A DNA stretch of 64,000 bases from Setophaga petechia. Lineage: Eukaryota; Chordata; Aves; Passeriformes; Parulidae. The notes under the pieces were generated by a model that did no database searches, was not told the origin of the DNA, and saw only the letters and a program-made list of their open reading frames with translations. Positions 41,901 through 53,900 of this stretch are shown piece after piece. Position 1 is the first letter of the stretch. Each line of letters begins with the position of its first letter. The DNA lies in NCBI GenBank assembly GCA_024362935.1, contig JANCRA010000028.1, positions 8,862,476 through 8,926,475 of the forward strand, written 5' to 3'. A program made the translations under genes and the position numbers.

Positions 41901-42790
41901 ATTAAATGCCTGATCCCTTTTCCCCCAGGCTTTCTCAACATATCAAAACATGTTTTCCTTGCCTATTTATATATTCAGTTGCATTGCATTCCTTAATTAA
42001 ACTCCATATTTCTCAGTGAAGTAACCCAGCAAGCCAGTTGGTTTCAGTAAACGTGATTGACTATAAATATGTGTAGGACATACACTTCAGATTTATTACT
42101 TGCAATAAATCTGTCCCATTGAGTTCAATAATTTACTGTGCTGGAACCATTTACCTTTTAAAATATAACTTAATATAGTTAATAAAGCTCACTTCACCCT
42201 TTCAAAATAAATAACAGCCTAAATTGCCTATTTTTTCTTCTTTTTCCTTCGGATTCTGCTGCTTTCCTTCATTTTCCCTTATAGTTTAATGCTTTAAATG
42301 ACTTTACATCTGTAATGCAGTTATGTGGACTGCCAAAACTCTTGAGTTTAGATTGTCAGAACATGTTCTGCTACAGGCATTTGCCTCCCAACATTCATAA
42401 CTGCTGGACAAGTGCCTGAACATGACAGAGCAGAGCATGGAACAGCAGGAAAGAAATAAAAGGCACTAAAAGTTTTTAAAACTCAAGGAAAACTCAAACT
42501 AAAATCAATGTATCTTTTTTTGCCCCCAAAGCTTTGTTAGATGAAAAATGTTTTAGAAATTGTCAAAGACCTTACAGCTGATTTAAAAACAAACAAAAAA
42601 CCCAGAGTACAGATTGTAGCCTGTCACTCGTATTTCAGATTTTATAACTGAGGGAAAGTTAATGAAACTCCAGCATCCGCTGCTGCAGGGGGGCAGCTCT
42701 GAGGAGCAGCTCTCTCTGTGCCTGCCTGAACCTCAGAAAAGTGCAGAAGTGCCTCAGCCGTGGCTGGGCAAAGACAAAAGGATCGCGTAC

Positions 42791-42900
42791 CTGCGTGCGG
42801 GGTGGGTCCGGAGCGCTGCCCTCGCCGAGATCCACGCTCGAGTCCCCTTCAGCCTCATTTACCTCAGCCTGTGGCCACCTCAGCATCCTGGGCAGCTTTT
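42791..42900 (-). promoter_or_regulatory. SLC6A4: Candidate non-coding exon 1 / promoter of SLC6A4
   Basis: On the minus strand a CpG-rich stretch ends in CGCACGCAG followed by GTACGC at 42790, a good splice donor that leads toward the coding exons about 7 kb away. Upstream on that strand are TACAAAAAG (TATA-like, about 42900) and TGACGCAA (CRE/AP-1-like, about 42972). Mammalian SLC6A4 likewise starts with non-coding exon(s) many kilobases upstream. The 5' boundary is a guess. The GC-rich patch at 43780-43870 is an alternative. Confidence 0.35.
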
Positions 42901-43258
42901 TGTACACCAGTCCCCCTCACATGGTCTGATTGCCAGATAATCTGCTGCCAAAGAGCTCTTTAAGAATTTTTGCGTCACTTTAGTCAAATAAACTTTATGT
43001 TTCACCAGGGCTGCAGCTCAGTTTTCCTCCTAGAGGTGGGTGGCTACATTTGCCTGCTCTGATGTGTTCTGGCGAGCAGGATCCAATGAAGGCAGAGGCA
43101 GAAGGAAGGGACAGCTTTGCTGGGTGTTCTTATAAATATAAATAACAGGATGGGGATCAGGATGGGCAAAACGAAGTTTTGAGGGAGTCAGTGAATTAGA
43201 AATTTCTGTAGATTACAGGGGGATAGGAAGGACTGGGATATTATCACAATAAAAGGGC

Positions 43259-43319
43259 TTGAAAAGAATAATTTCTTTTCAATTCTCTTAAATTCTTGAA
43301 AAGAATAATTTCTTTTCAA
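43259..43319. repeat. Duplicated perfect palindrome
   Basis: Two identical 24-bp copies (43259-43282 and 43296-43319), each made of TTGAAAAGAA, a TAAT loop and TTCTTTTCAA, whose arms are perfect reverse complements. They lie 37 bp apart, about 0.4 kb upstream of the SLC6A4 exon 1 candidate. Confidence 0.9.
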
Positions 43320-46300
43320 TAATCCTGAATAGCTGCATTATTTTAATAAAGAAATAAGGTTTGGTTTGGTTCTAAAGCTTGAAGCACAAATTCTTTGCAA
43401 GCGTTTTGCTGCCTCAATAAACTCAACAAGTAATTTCCTTTCTTCCTACCACTACTTCAAATACCTCACTCCACTTCTAACACGCTTTTTTCTCCAGTGT
43501 TTTTCATCCAGGATTTCTTCATTCCTGCACTCCACGACTTGTTTATAAAAGGTCATAAATCACAGGTCAATGCCATAGTTTAGGTGGCAGATTTAGGAAA
43601 AAAAAAAAAAAGTGGAAAAGCAGAATAGGGACAATAAGTATGAGTAGCTGATTGCTGGAGCAGCAGCAGCTTTGCTGTAAGCAGTGCCGGTTTTCAGAGA
43701 CTTATTCCAAACAATTGAAAAGAAAATAAACTGGAAACTGAAGAGCTGTAATTTGCACTTTGCTCTGCTGTCCCCGGTCCCTGGCGGAGCCGCGGCCGGG
43801 CAGGGCGAGGCTCCTGCACCATCTCAAGGAGAGCTCGGGCACTGCAGCTCCTCACACGAGGGACGCGCTGCAATCAGCTTTGATTCCCATTTACTGCCCT
43901 GGGCACTCTCCTAAGGCCGTTTCGTCTAACCGAGCTTTTCCCCTTCACTTGCTGTAGAAATTCATTGATCTTTTTGTGCAAACAGCAACACTCACCTCCT
44001 GTCTGCTGGGCTGGATTTCCCTCCCGTGTCCTGCTTTCCAAAATCATCGGGGTTGGTGCTCCCCTCCCCTGGCTGCAGGCAGGAAAGCCCCCCCAGTTCG
44101 TGTCCTTGCCTGTGATATTCTTCCCCGACCTTCCCTCTGCTTTGTGCTATTCCAGGCGGATTGCAAGGACAGATCCTGCCCTGCCTCACCCACCAGAGCT
44201 TTCTGGAGGTCACAGCAGTGTCCAATGTGCAAATATCCTGCTGTGGGTCAGCCCCTATGCTCTGGAGAGCAGCATTTTCCTTCTGGGAAGGATGGGTGGC
44301 ACAAGGAATCTGCACCTTTACTTTCCAAACAGATTTCCAGCTCACCACTGCTGGGAGACTGGAAGGGCTTTTCCACACTCTCTTTTTCTATCTGCTTGCA
44401 AGAAATGAACTCTCCCTACTGAAAGCCCTTCTGCTCATTACATAATTATATCTTGGGTTTTAAAAAATTTTAGAGGGATTGTGACCTTTGTCTGATGTTT
44501 TTCTCCATCTCAGTCTCTGCTTAGAGTAGGTTCTTCTATGCCTTACCCAGGCCTTTTTGTTCAGGTGTTTTTTTCATTATCTTCTGCAGCAGTTACTGGG
44601 TTTGGTTTTGTTGTGTTGGGTTTTTTCGTTTTGAATTTCTTGCCAAACAGTCCGGAGCCTTTGGGACATAATAGCAATAACAGACTGGAGATGTCAGGCA
44701 AAACCCCTTAACCTTGTTAACACCTTATTTATCTCATAAGTGAAAAACTTTCAGGGGCTTTAAATGAGCCAGATCCAGACTCTCATGAAATCAGGGCATT
44801 GGTGGGTGAAATTCGGATGGTTTAGGGAAAGTATGAAAAAAAAAAGAGAAAGAAAATGGACTTTACACAAGACACACAGATAAAACAGCTGCAGATTCCA
44901 GCACAAGGATGGGAATCATCACTCAAATGACCTCATAAAAGCAGTACCAACTGTACTGTGAGATCAGCAATGGCTCTGCCAGTGGCTCTGATTCACTGCC
45001 AATAAAAGGGTTGGAACAATTTTCCAAATAACACAAACCAAACAAATCCTGCAATATATGTTTGTTCCTATCTTTCCTTAGTTAGCAATCAGACTACATT
45101 AGAAGCTATTACAATTGGCTTTGGGATAAAAGAAATTCTGATTGCCCTTCCCTGCTATTTTCCACACTGCTGGGATGCACATCTGGCAGTGGGATGAGTT
45201 TTGGAGAGGTTTTGTTATTTCCACTACAACTGTTTTAAGAGCACATTCCAGTGGGGAAATCTGATTCCTAGAACCCACAACCCACACTACACATAACCTC
45301 ACCTCAGTTCCCTCATTAGGAGTTGTTGTTATTTTCTGCCACTTGATTAAATCCGAGAGAGTTGACTTTCATAGTATTATCTGTCAATATTTACCACCTG
45401 TCAGGGGAACTGTCTTTGAATTCTCACATGAAAACTGCATGGTTTTGTTGACAAACTGGAAAAGGAAACTATTAAATCAGCTGGTTCCTCAGCAATCTAA
45501 AGGTAAAGCTTTGCAAAGGATATATATATGCATAAACCAAGGGAGAAATCAGCATTGAAATACAGTGGGCACGAATTGGTTTTTTATTCTAAATGCATCT
45601 TTTTAGCAGTTGTATGTTAACTTTTTCATAGTCTGGATTTACAGTTCACAGAGCTTTCTTTGCTGACTGACAACAAATGAGCAAGCCGGGCTTATTCCCA
45701 CATTACTTCAATTCCATCCCATGGAAAGTTTAATTTTTTTATCATCTCTGAACCATCTCCTGTGCACTGACAGGGGTTAAGTGGCTTGTTCCTCCAGCAC
45801 AGCCTCAGCAGAAGTGCTGGGACAATCCACTGGGAGCAATCCCTGGCTGTGGAGTCTCTCCTTGGATCCAGCTGTGCCTTGTGCTCTGCAGGACCCTGAG
45901 AACTCCTCATGGCAGCTCCATCATCACCCAGCTGCCTCTGCCTTATCTCTGGGCTGCTGATCCCATCAGTGAGCCCTCCCTCAGGACAGAAGGGCAGAGT
46001 GACCCAGTGAAAGTCACATCAGCAGGGAATCAGTTCACAGGGAACCATTTCACCCACAGATTTTACCCACATTTCAAACTCCAGGTTAAAACCAGCCACC
46101 TTGGAGGTGTTCATGGATAACAAGAACCTGCAGCACCAATCCTTACCAAAGTTTCCATGGCTGTTCCTCCCACAGGGAGAGGAATATCCTTGACTTGATG
46201 GCACCAGCACAAACCTCAAAACCTCTTTGTTCAACTGCCCCCAGAGGAAAAACCACAGCTCTCACCTTGGCATCTGCATTTCCCCCTCCCCTTCCCAATT

Positions 46301-47124
46301 CCACCATGGAAAGAACTTACAAAATCCCAGGGCATGAAGGCACCAGTGCTGCTGCCAGATTGGCTTCATTCCCCATAATGTGTTTCAGCCATGTGGATTT
46401 TCTGTGCTTATTTGAAGGAAAGGGAAAAAACCACAGCACTATTGTATAAAGTGTACAGGGAAGTATCTGGGCAAGAACTGGGGAGATAAGCACAGGCTGG
46501 ACAATACCTTGAAATACTGAAACCAACAAAAACTGGCTTGGAATCAGTTTTGAGTTTATCACGCTCAATCCTCATCGGTGCTACCTCCAGCAACAAAAAT
46601 GTCAGTTAAACTCTGGAGAAAAAGTTAATTCTCCTTGGCTGATATCATACTCATAGACAGAGAGGAAACAGAAGAACTGGTGTTAAAGTCATAAGTAGAA
46701 AGATCTTCAAGGACTAAAATTACTGACCTTTTGGAGGAGGAAAAAGCCCCCAAAACAGCCCATGCATTAGTCATAATGAAAATATTGTGCATAGCACAGC
46801 TTTCCAAGAGATCTGGCTCCGTGTCAGAGCCACCAGGGAGTACAAGAACTCTTTGCTTGCCTTCACCCAAGTGACAGCACAAAGTGGAGACTCTGCATGA
46901 GACCCCAAAAGGATCCCTGGAGAATCATCTGCTCCATCCCCCTGCCCAAAGGAGGATCAGCTCCACCAGTGCCATTTCTGACATTTCTGTACCCATTTCT
47001 GCCCCAGGTCTGTGATGGAGGCACCACATCCTCATTGCAGCTCACCAACATCTTCCCATTCCACCAGCTCCATGCACCTCTTTAAAAAAAGAAACCAGAA
47101 CTGTCCCAGTCACTTTAGAAAGTG

Positions 47125-47130
47125 TTTATT
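47125..47130 (-). terminator. BLMH: Poly(A) signal AATAAA of BLMH
   Basis: TTTATT on the plus strand, 813 bp downstream of the BLMH stop, which is a plausible 3'UTR length. Other AATAAA hexamers exist nearby, so its use is inferred. Confidence 0.45.
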
Positions 47131-47942
47131 CAAAAGCTTCATAGCACCATCTTGTTTTTTAAAACAACCAAATAAAATGCAGCAATTAAAACGTTGGTTT
47201 TTCTGTTGAGCATGACACTAACTCCACCTGTGAACATATTTATGGTTGTTCTTGCTAAAATAACTGAAAAATAGCGCTCCTGTGCACACAGACATAGCCC
47301 CGGCCCCTGGGGGGGTCATCCAGTCCCAGCTCAATAATGGAAGAATAAAACCAAGTGGAACTGGATACCTCAAGGAAACCATTCCCCTTCCCCAATTCTG
47401 CTGGAAGAGAAAGTTTTCTAAAGGTCATTTTTAGCAGTTTCAATTCATACATCCCCTCCAAAACTTCAGCAAAACTAAAACTGCAAATATATAAAATATT
47501 TTCGGGGTGTTTTTATAGGACAAGCCAAATCATAATTGGTTAATTATGTCAATATGTTTGCTCTAACAATCATCTAACTATTAATTCTAAAGGGCCTTTA
47601 ATGCCCATTTTTCCTAGGGAAAACATCAGTCAAGATAATTTTACTACATTACTACACTGATTCGCATTAAAAATTTAAGGTAAAATCAAACTGCCATTGA
47701 CAGCACTTATCATCTGCTTTCATTCTGAGGGTTTTTTCCTTTTCCCCTGTGAGTTTTGGAGCAGCCTGTCTGAGAGCTGGGATCAGTGAAGCGCTATTTC
47801 CCAAGGATCCTTAACTTACATTTCAGGAGTAGGGACCAGGCCGAGGGCTCGGTCTCGTTATCGTTTGGCTATGGCTTCCGACCACTGGGATTCTCTATTG
47901 CAGCTACTTCTGATGGCCACGGGGAGGCAAATGCTCCCTGCT

Positions 47943-50900
47943 TCACTTGGCCAAAGCCCCCATGGGGTCCCAGGCTGGCAGCACGATGGGCTCCTGCTGC
48001 ATCACGGCCAGGATCTCCTCGGGCACGTGCTTCTTGTCCACCACCACCTCGTACACGTACTCGGAGAACCAGTCATCGGTCATGATCAGGTAACCTGGGG
48101 GGAAACAGCACCACAGCTCAGAGCCACTGCAGGAAAGCAGCCACAGACAAGCCTCACCTCTGAGTGATGCATTAAACAGGGCCTGGTCACGCTGGTTATC
48201 TGTCAAAACACAGCAAAAAATATCTCGAGGAAGTTAACATACAGGATGTACTTTGTGTGCACCCAAAGGTCAGGCAAGAAGCCCACCAGGAAAAACAAGA
48301 GCCAGAACATCCATAATTTATGTTTGCTCTCTTAAAATGGGCATTGAGAACACTCAAGGGAATTACAAAGCTTTAAGACAGAATGTAACATTACTTAACT
48401 CTATTTGAGGCTTTAGAATTTTTCAGGTGAGTATCAACCTGTTCTAAGAAAACTTTCTTGGTTTAGTTTTTGCAGTAAGAGGCAGCCACTGCTTTCCTGA
48501 AAGTCCTTTAAATCACACTTAGGCTGAAGCAAATCCTAATTGTCTCCCTTAATATGAAAATGACAGTGAACACCCCTTGAACTGGGAGTGAAGGAAGTCA
48601 CTTCAGAGGTTTTAGCAGAGAGCTGCCTCTGGAAACAAGCTATTCCAGGTGAAATGGGAGTAAGAGTTGCTGTGGGAAAGGAAGCATTTAGGAGAGAGAT
48701 GAGAAGGCTTTATGTAATAAAGTTCCTCATGTTCTTATATTGTATCATCACACAATCAAATGAAACAAGAAAATGTCCAAAGAATATGGACAATAAATGC
48801 ATCTATCTCCACCATCTTGTTTCTAAAGCAAGAGATCAGATAATCCCATAAATTAAAACCCCTATCAACTGTAACCCGAGCTAGAAGCCATTTTGGAAAC
48901 ACTGCCAAAGGGAGCTGCCTTGATTATCCTCTCTTCAGGATATGAGTTCTTGGGACACACAAAAACCTCTCACTCCCAAGAGCCAACAAGTAATTGCACC
49001 CTGAGAGGATTAATGAACTCTGCCTCTGACATCCTGTCCCTCGCGGCCGATTGGGATCGCGGCGTCTGAGCCGGAGCCAGCGCCGAGCACGACGGCAGAA
49101 CATGCAAAGAGCTCAGCTCTGGGAGGCCTGGGAGTGCAGACCCACACACACACCCTACACACACCTGGGAACCCCTGAAAGGCCCCAGAGAGCCTTGGAG
49201 CTCTAACTCCTGCCCAGGGACAGCAAACAAACAGTGCCTCTGTGCCAGGGCACTTCTGGGATGAGAGATGCACACACAGACACAGGGTTCCTGCATTCAA
49301 TCCTTGAAATGCCTTCCTGCAGGAGAGCAACAGCCAATACAAGACACAAAAAGCCCAAAGGCTGCTGACTTCTAGCTGGAGATGCATCCTAAAAAAGCTC
49401 CTTTCATGCCAAAACAAGCAGATGGACCCCTCTCCACAGTGTGATTTAGTACTCCCCTCTTCCTTGCTTTTAAAAAAAGATATCCGATGGGATAAGCTGG
49501 GTTCAAAGTTAGGGAATAACGTCCTGTGTGTCTCCAGAACAAAGGACCAGACAGAATAATTAAACTTGCCTGTGTGGCTGAAAAAGAGCCAATAAAACAG
49601 AAAGGAAATATTTGATTGGGAAGTGACTTTTTTACCTCAGAAAACAAGCAATGTTTGTCAGCAGCTGTGTTCATTCCTTGAGGAAAAACACACAGGGTTC
49701 CAGAAACACTTATACAACAGATATAAATGTGATTACTAAATATTTAGGAGAGGCAAAGCTGGGCTGGTTCACAGGGGTTCCCTTTCTCCAGGATAAGCAG
49801 TACCACAAGATTTCAGTTCTGCACAGTCTGGAGTGTGAGCCTATAAATGACTCCATCCCATAATTCCCAAACCAGGAGTCCCAATCTTTCCAGTCTTGCA
49901 TCAGTCCTGTCAGGGGAAACAGGTGGCACCTGGCACCTGGACTGTACTTGGAAAAACAGGGAACTCCACATGAAAAATCCTGCTCTTTCCTCACAAAAAA
50001 GTAACTTCTTTGCTCATTGTTTAATGGCTCCAGTGCAGTCCCTGGTGTTCTGCTGCAGGCTGGACCCTTGGTCACCCTGCCCAAGAAATCCTGGGAGCTG
50101 GGGCTCACTCCCATCCCCACAGCCAGCTGGGCCCCAGCTGGGATGTGCCAAGTTCAGCATCATTCTTGGCTGACTCCTCACTGATGTGGACTCTGGTTTC
50201 TTGTGCTGGACTTACCCAAGCACAGCTTCCCAATTCCTTAACAAGGCAGATAAGATAAAAATCTTAGCTCTTATCACAGTGAGACACAGACTCAGTGGCA
50301 CTGCAAGACAGCTCAGGCAAACTCTGAGTCCTCACCCTCCTACACAGCTGCTACTGGACACTGCAGAGTGGAAAATCAGGGCAGGAAGGAGAAGAAACCC
50401 CATCAAGTTGAGTCACAGTCCCTGAAGGGATTTAAATGATGTGTAGATGTGACACTTGGGGACCATGGTTCAGTGGGGGCTTGGCAGTGCTGGGTGAACA
50501 GTTGGACTCTTTTGGACCTTAAAAGGATTTTTCTACATCCTAAATGGTTCTGTGACTCTCAGTTACCTCTCCCAGTGTTTGGGAAGCAGCCCTGGAGGAC
50601 ATGTCCCATTGCCTTTTGCTCCAGAGCAGCTCATTTGGCCATACCCAAGAAAATCATTCAGGGATTCAGTTCCCTGGAAAAAAAGCAGTCTGAAATAGAG
50701 GCAAGCTTCCTAATTCTGATGGGATTTTCTATCAAGGCTTCTTTCCAGGGAACTCCCAGAGCAAAACAAAGCACAGTCAGGGAGCAAGACTTTCCAGAGA
50801 GCAGGGTGTCCCCTGGTACAAAAGGCACATAAGGGACAGTGACTCACCCTGCAAAGTCACACAGATGCCATGGGGACAAGATAGGGCAGGGTTATTCAAG

Positions 50901-53900
50901 TCACTCTGGGCTCCCCTTTTATTTGTTTTATTTCAAAGGAACAACCAGCTCCTGTTCACAGCTCCTTGAGAGGTGAGTGTGAGTTTGGATGCTGCAGCAC
51001 AGAAGTGCCCCAGCTCAGTCCCAGTCCAGCAGGCACCACTTGGAGCAGTGTCAGGGCTCAGCTGCTGCCCTGAGCCATTGATGGTACCCCTCAGCATTGA
51101 TCTGGCTTCTTCACTTAATCCAGCATTCCAAAGAACATTTCACTGCTGTCATATTGCTGAGCCTTGAAGGCTGAACATCAACACTTTCATTGTTCTGTGA
51201 AGTCTGAAGATTTTTATTGGAATACTTTGCTGTGAATGGATACAGTTAACTCAGAACAGAAACTACTGCAAGACCAAGAGGGCACAACATAAATTAAGAC
51301 ACTTCCTAGAATATTCTGTGTTTTCCTCTGAGTTGTTCATGTTATTGAAAAGCTTATAAATAAGACCACATCCTAAAACAGAGTTCTCCAAAAATAGTCT
51401 ATTCCCAGAAGAGAGCCAAGACATCCTGGGAAAGTTCTGCCACACCAAATCTTAAAAGCACAACATTTGGGATTAATGTGCAGCAGAAACAGTGACAGGG
51501 CAGCAGTGACTTATTCCTGGGGACACAGAGTCTGGCCTGGCACTCTCACCACAGAGGCTGTGCCATGGCTGAGCCCACATCTCCTCTCACTCAGGAGATA
51601 ATAAAAATCATGGAGTTCTCCTCCAAAGCTGCCTCATTGTCCTTGCCACATCCTTATTTCCAAGCATTCAGCTTTCTGCTCTCATGACTGTAAATTACCT
51701 TTATTGCCACGGTCTTCACCCCAGGAGTTTTCCACTCTCCATTTTTCAAATGCATCTTCTTGCCCATCCTGTGCCAAAAGAAGCCCATGACAGTCAGTGG
51801 TGAAGGAGAGGCCACACCTGAGCAGGCAACCCCTTCCAAACCCAGCACCAGGAACACACAGAGCTCCACTCCTCAGAGTCCCAATTCTTGCTAATGCCAT
51901 TCTATAAAATACTCATCTACCTACTGAGATAAAATGTGGTGAAAAAGAGAGTCTGCAATCAATATTCATTTCATCAGGCAGCTGAAATTTAAATTCTAGT
52001 TTGGACTTAACTGACTCAGAATTTCAGCTGCTGTCCCTGTCTCCCATCAGGGAGTGAGGGAGATTAAACACAGGATGCACAACTTGCCTGAACTGGGAAT
52101 CAGAGGAAAGGAACAAGGAACTGTCAGAATTCAGAGCAGCATTGGTAAGAGCAAGGGCAAACCCTTGAAGAATCCAGCTGAAGGACACAGCTCCAAGTCT
52201 GGTGCTGTGCAATTAAAATATTTTGATACAAAAAACTAACCTGAAAAACACCCCATAAATCAATTTTTAATACTGAATGGATTATTGTTGTAATGCTTCT
52301 ATTCTCCCTTGAAAAGGGAGAACAGTTCTTAAGATGGGGCACTCAAGAGCTCCTAGACCAAGGATGTCAACTCTGGATGCTCTCAGAAATTGGGAGGAGC
52401 ACATTCATGTACAGTAACCTTTTAACCAAAAGGTGCATTTAATCCACATCATTTTTTGATGTTGTAAAATTATAATACGATTTTTTTTTAATCTTCAAAG
52501 CCTTTTTATAAAAAAAGTAAATCCAAAATATTGCATTTTACAACTCAGATTCTCAAAGCACCTTCAGGTTAAGGCTTTTAAAGACCAACTACAAAGTTTT
52601 CCTGGTTTTTCAGTTGGGTATTTACAGAGGTGTCTGTGCAATCTGATACACAGTGGAAACATTAAGCGCTCAGAATGCAGAAAACAGGAAAAAATTGAGC
52701 TGTAAAAAGTAACTTGGAACATTCTTATGACTCAGCAGTTCCATCTCAAGTCTCAAAACTCCACAGTTCAGGCAAACTTGTTCAGTGCTGTGCAAGCTGC
52801 AATTTCTTAAGTCAAGGTCAAGCTGGACAGGAAGAGATCACTTCAAAGAAACTTTAATAATGACAGCTTCTGGAAATAAATGGAAACATCAACTTTGCAG
52901 ATAACCCCAAGTTGTAAGGTTTTGAATGCTTCTTTTTACTTCATTATGTGCTTTGTTATGGTGCCAGGAGCAGATCTAGCTGTGGATTCATCTCAGCCTG
53001 CTGTTTGCCACAGAGCTATGCTGGACACCACTTCCCTTCCCTAATTAGAGGTCAGAGATCACATGCCAGGCAGCTGCAGGAGATTAACCCTGCTGCAAAT
53101 GCCTCCTGCCAGCATTTTAACAGGAGCTTCAGGCTCTAAACCAGACTGGACTAACCATGCAGTGGTTGTCCAATCTGAGTTTGTGGGTAAAAGGAAAAAA
53201 GTCCTTTGAGATGGCTTAAATTCCTCCCTCCTTGTTAAATATTTATAGTTCTGAACACTCAGACACAAACAACACCAAGGGAATAAACAACCAGCCTCGT
53301 GCACCAGGGGGTTGTGGCACACTCTGAGCGAGCCCAGGACACAAAGAAGCTCCCAGGATATTCCAACACATCCCTGCCAGCACCAGAACTCCAGAGGGAG
53401 ACTCTACCTTCTCAGTGACAGCTGTCAGGACCATGGCATGGGTCATCAGGGACTCCCCAAAGATCAGTCGTTCTGCTTTGTTCATGTTCTTGATGGAGAC
53501 ACCAAACACCAGCTCATGATTAAATCTAGCAGAAAGAGAAATAAACCACATGAGAAAGGCTGCAGGGGGAGTTCTGACAAAGTCAGGGAATCAGGAGATT
53601 GCTCTGTGCCAGGAACATACAAGTTCAACCAATTTTAACGTCAGAATAAATGCAAAACCTGATCCCTTTAGGAGCTTCTCTCACCATATATTAGACATTT
53701 AAATAAGTAAGAATATTTACAGCTACTCATAGTGCATCTTAATAGGATTCAGATTAAACTAACAAGTAAAAAAAAATTATTCTGCTGCTGAATTACTTAA
53801 ACATATTCTTTTGGGGTTTATAATCCAAGTATGTAGAAAGAACTAAAGCACTGTTTATGTCCTCACTGAGGATCCCAAATGACAGCCTGGTTTGATTCTC

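Larger units (their letters stand above)
35913..47942. other. SLC6A4-BLMH intergenic region and SLC6A4 5' non-coding part
   Basis: Twelve kilobases with no recognisable protein gene. The SLC6A4 5'UTR continues upstream of 35912; a possible splice acceptor, TTTCTTAG read on the minus strand, lies near 36060. CpG-rich patches occur at about 42780-42850 and 43780-43870. Other open frames here are short, lack splice context and look like chance. The BLMH 3'UTR occupies roughly 47105-47942. Confidence 0.5.

Noticed and set aside
43965..44422. Overlapping plus-strand open frames of about 148 codons near 44 kb
   Set aside because: Several frames are open at once over a moderately GC-rich patch; there are no splice sites, conserved motifs or codon bias.
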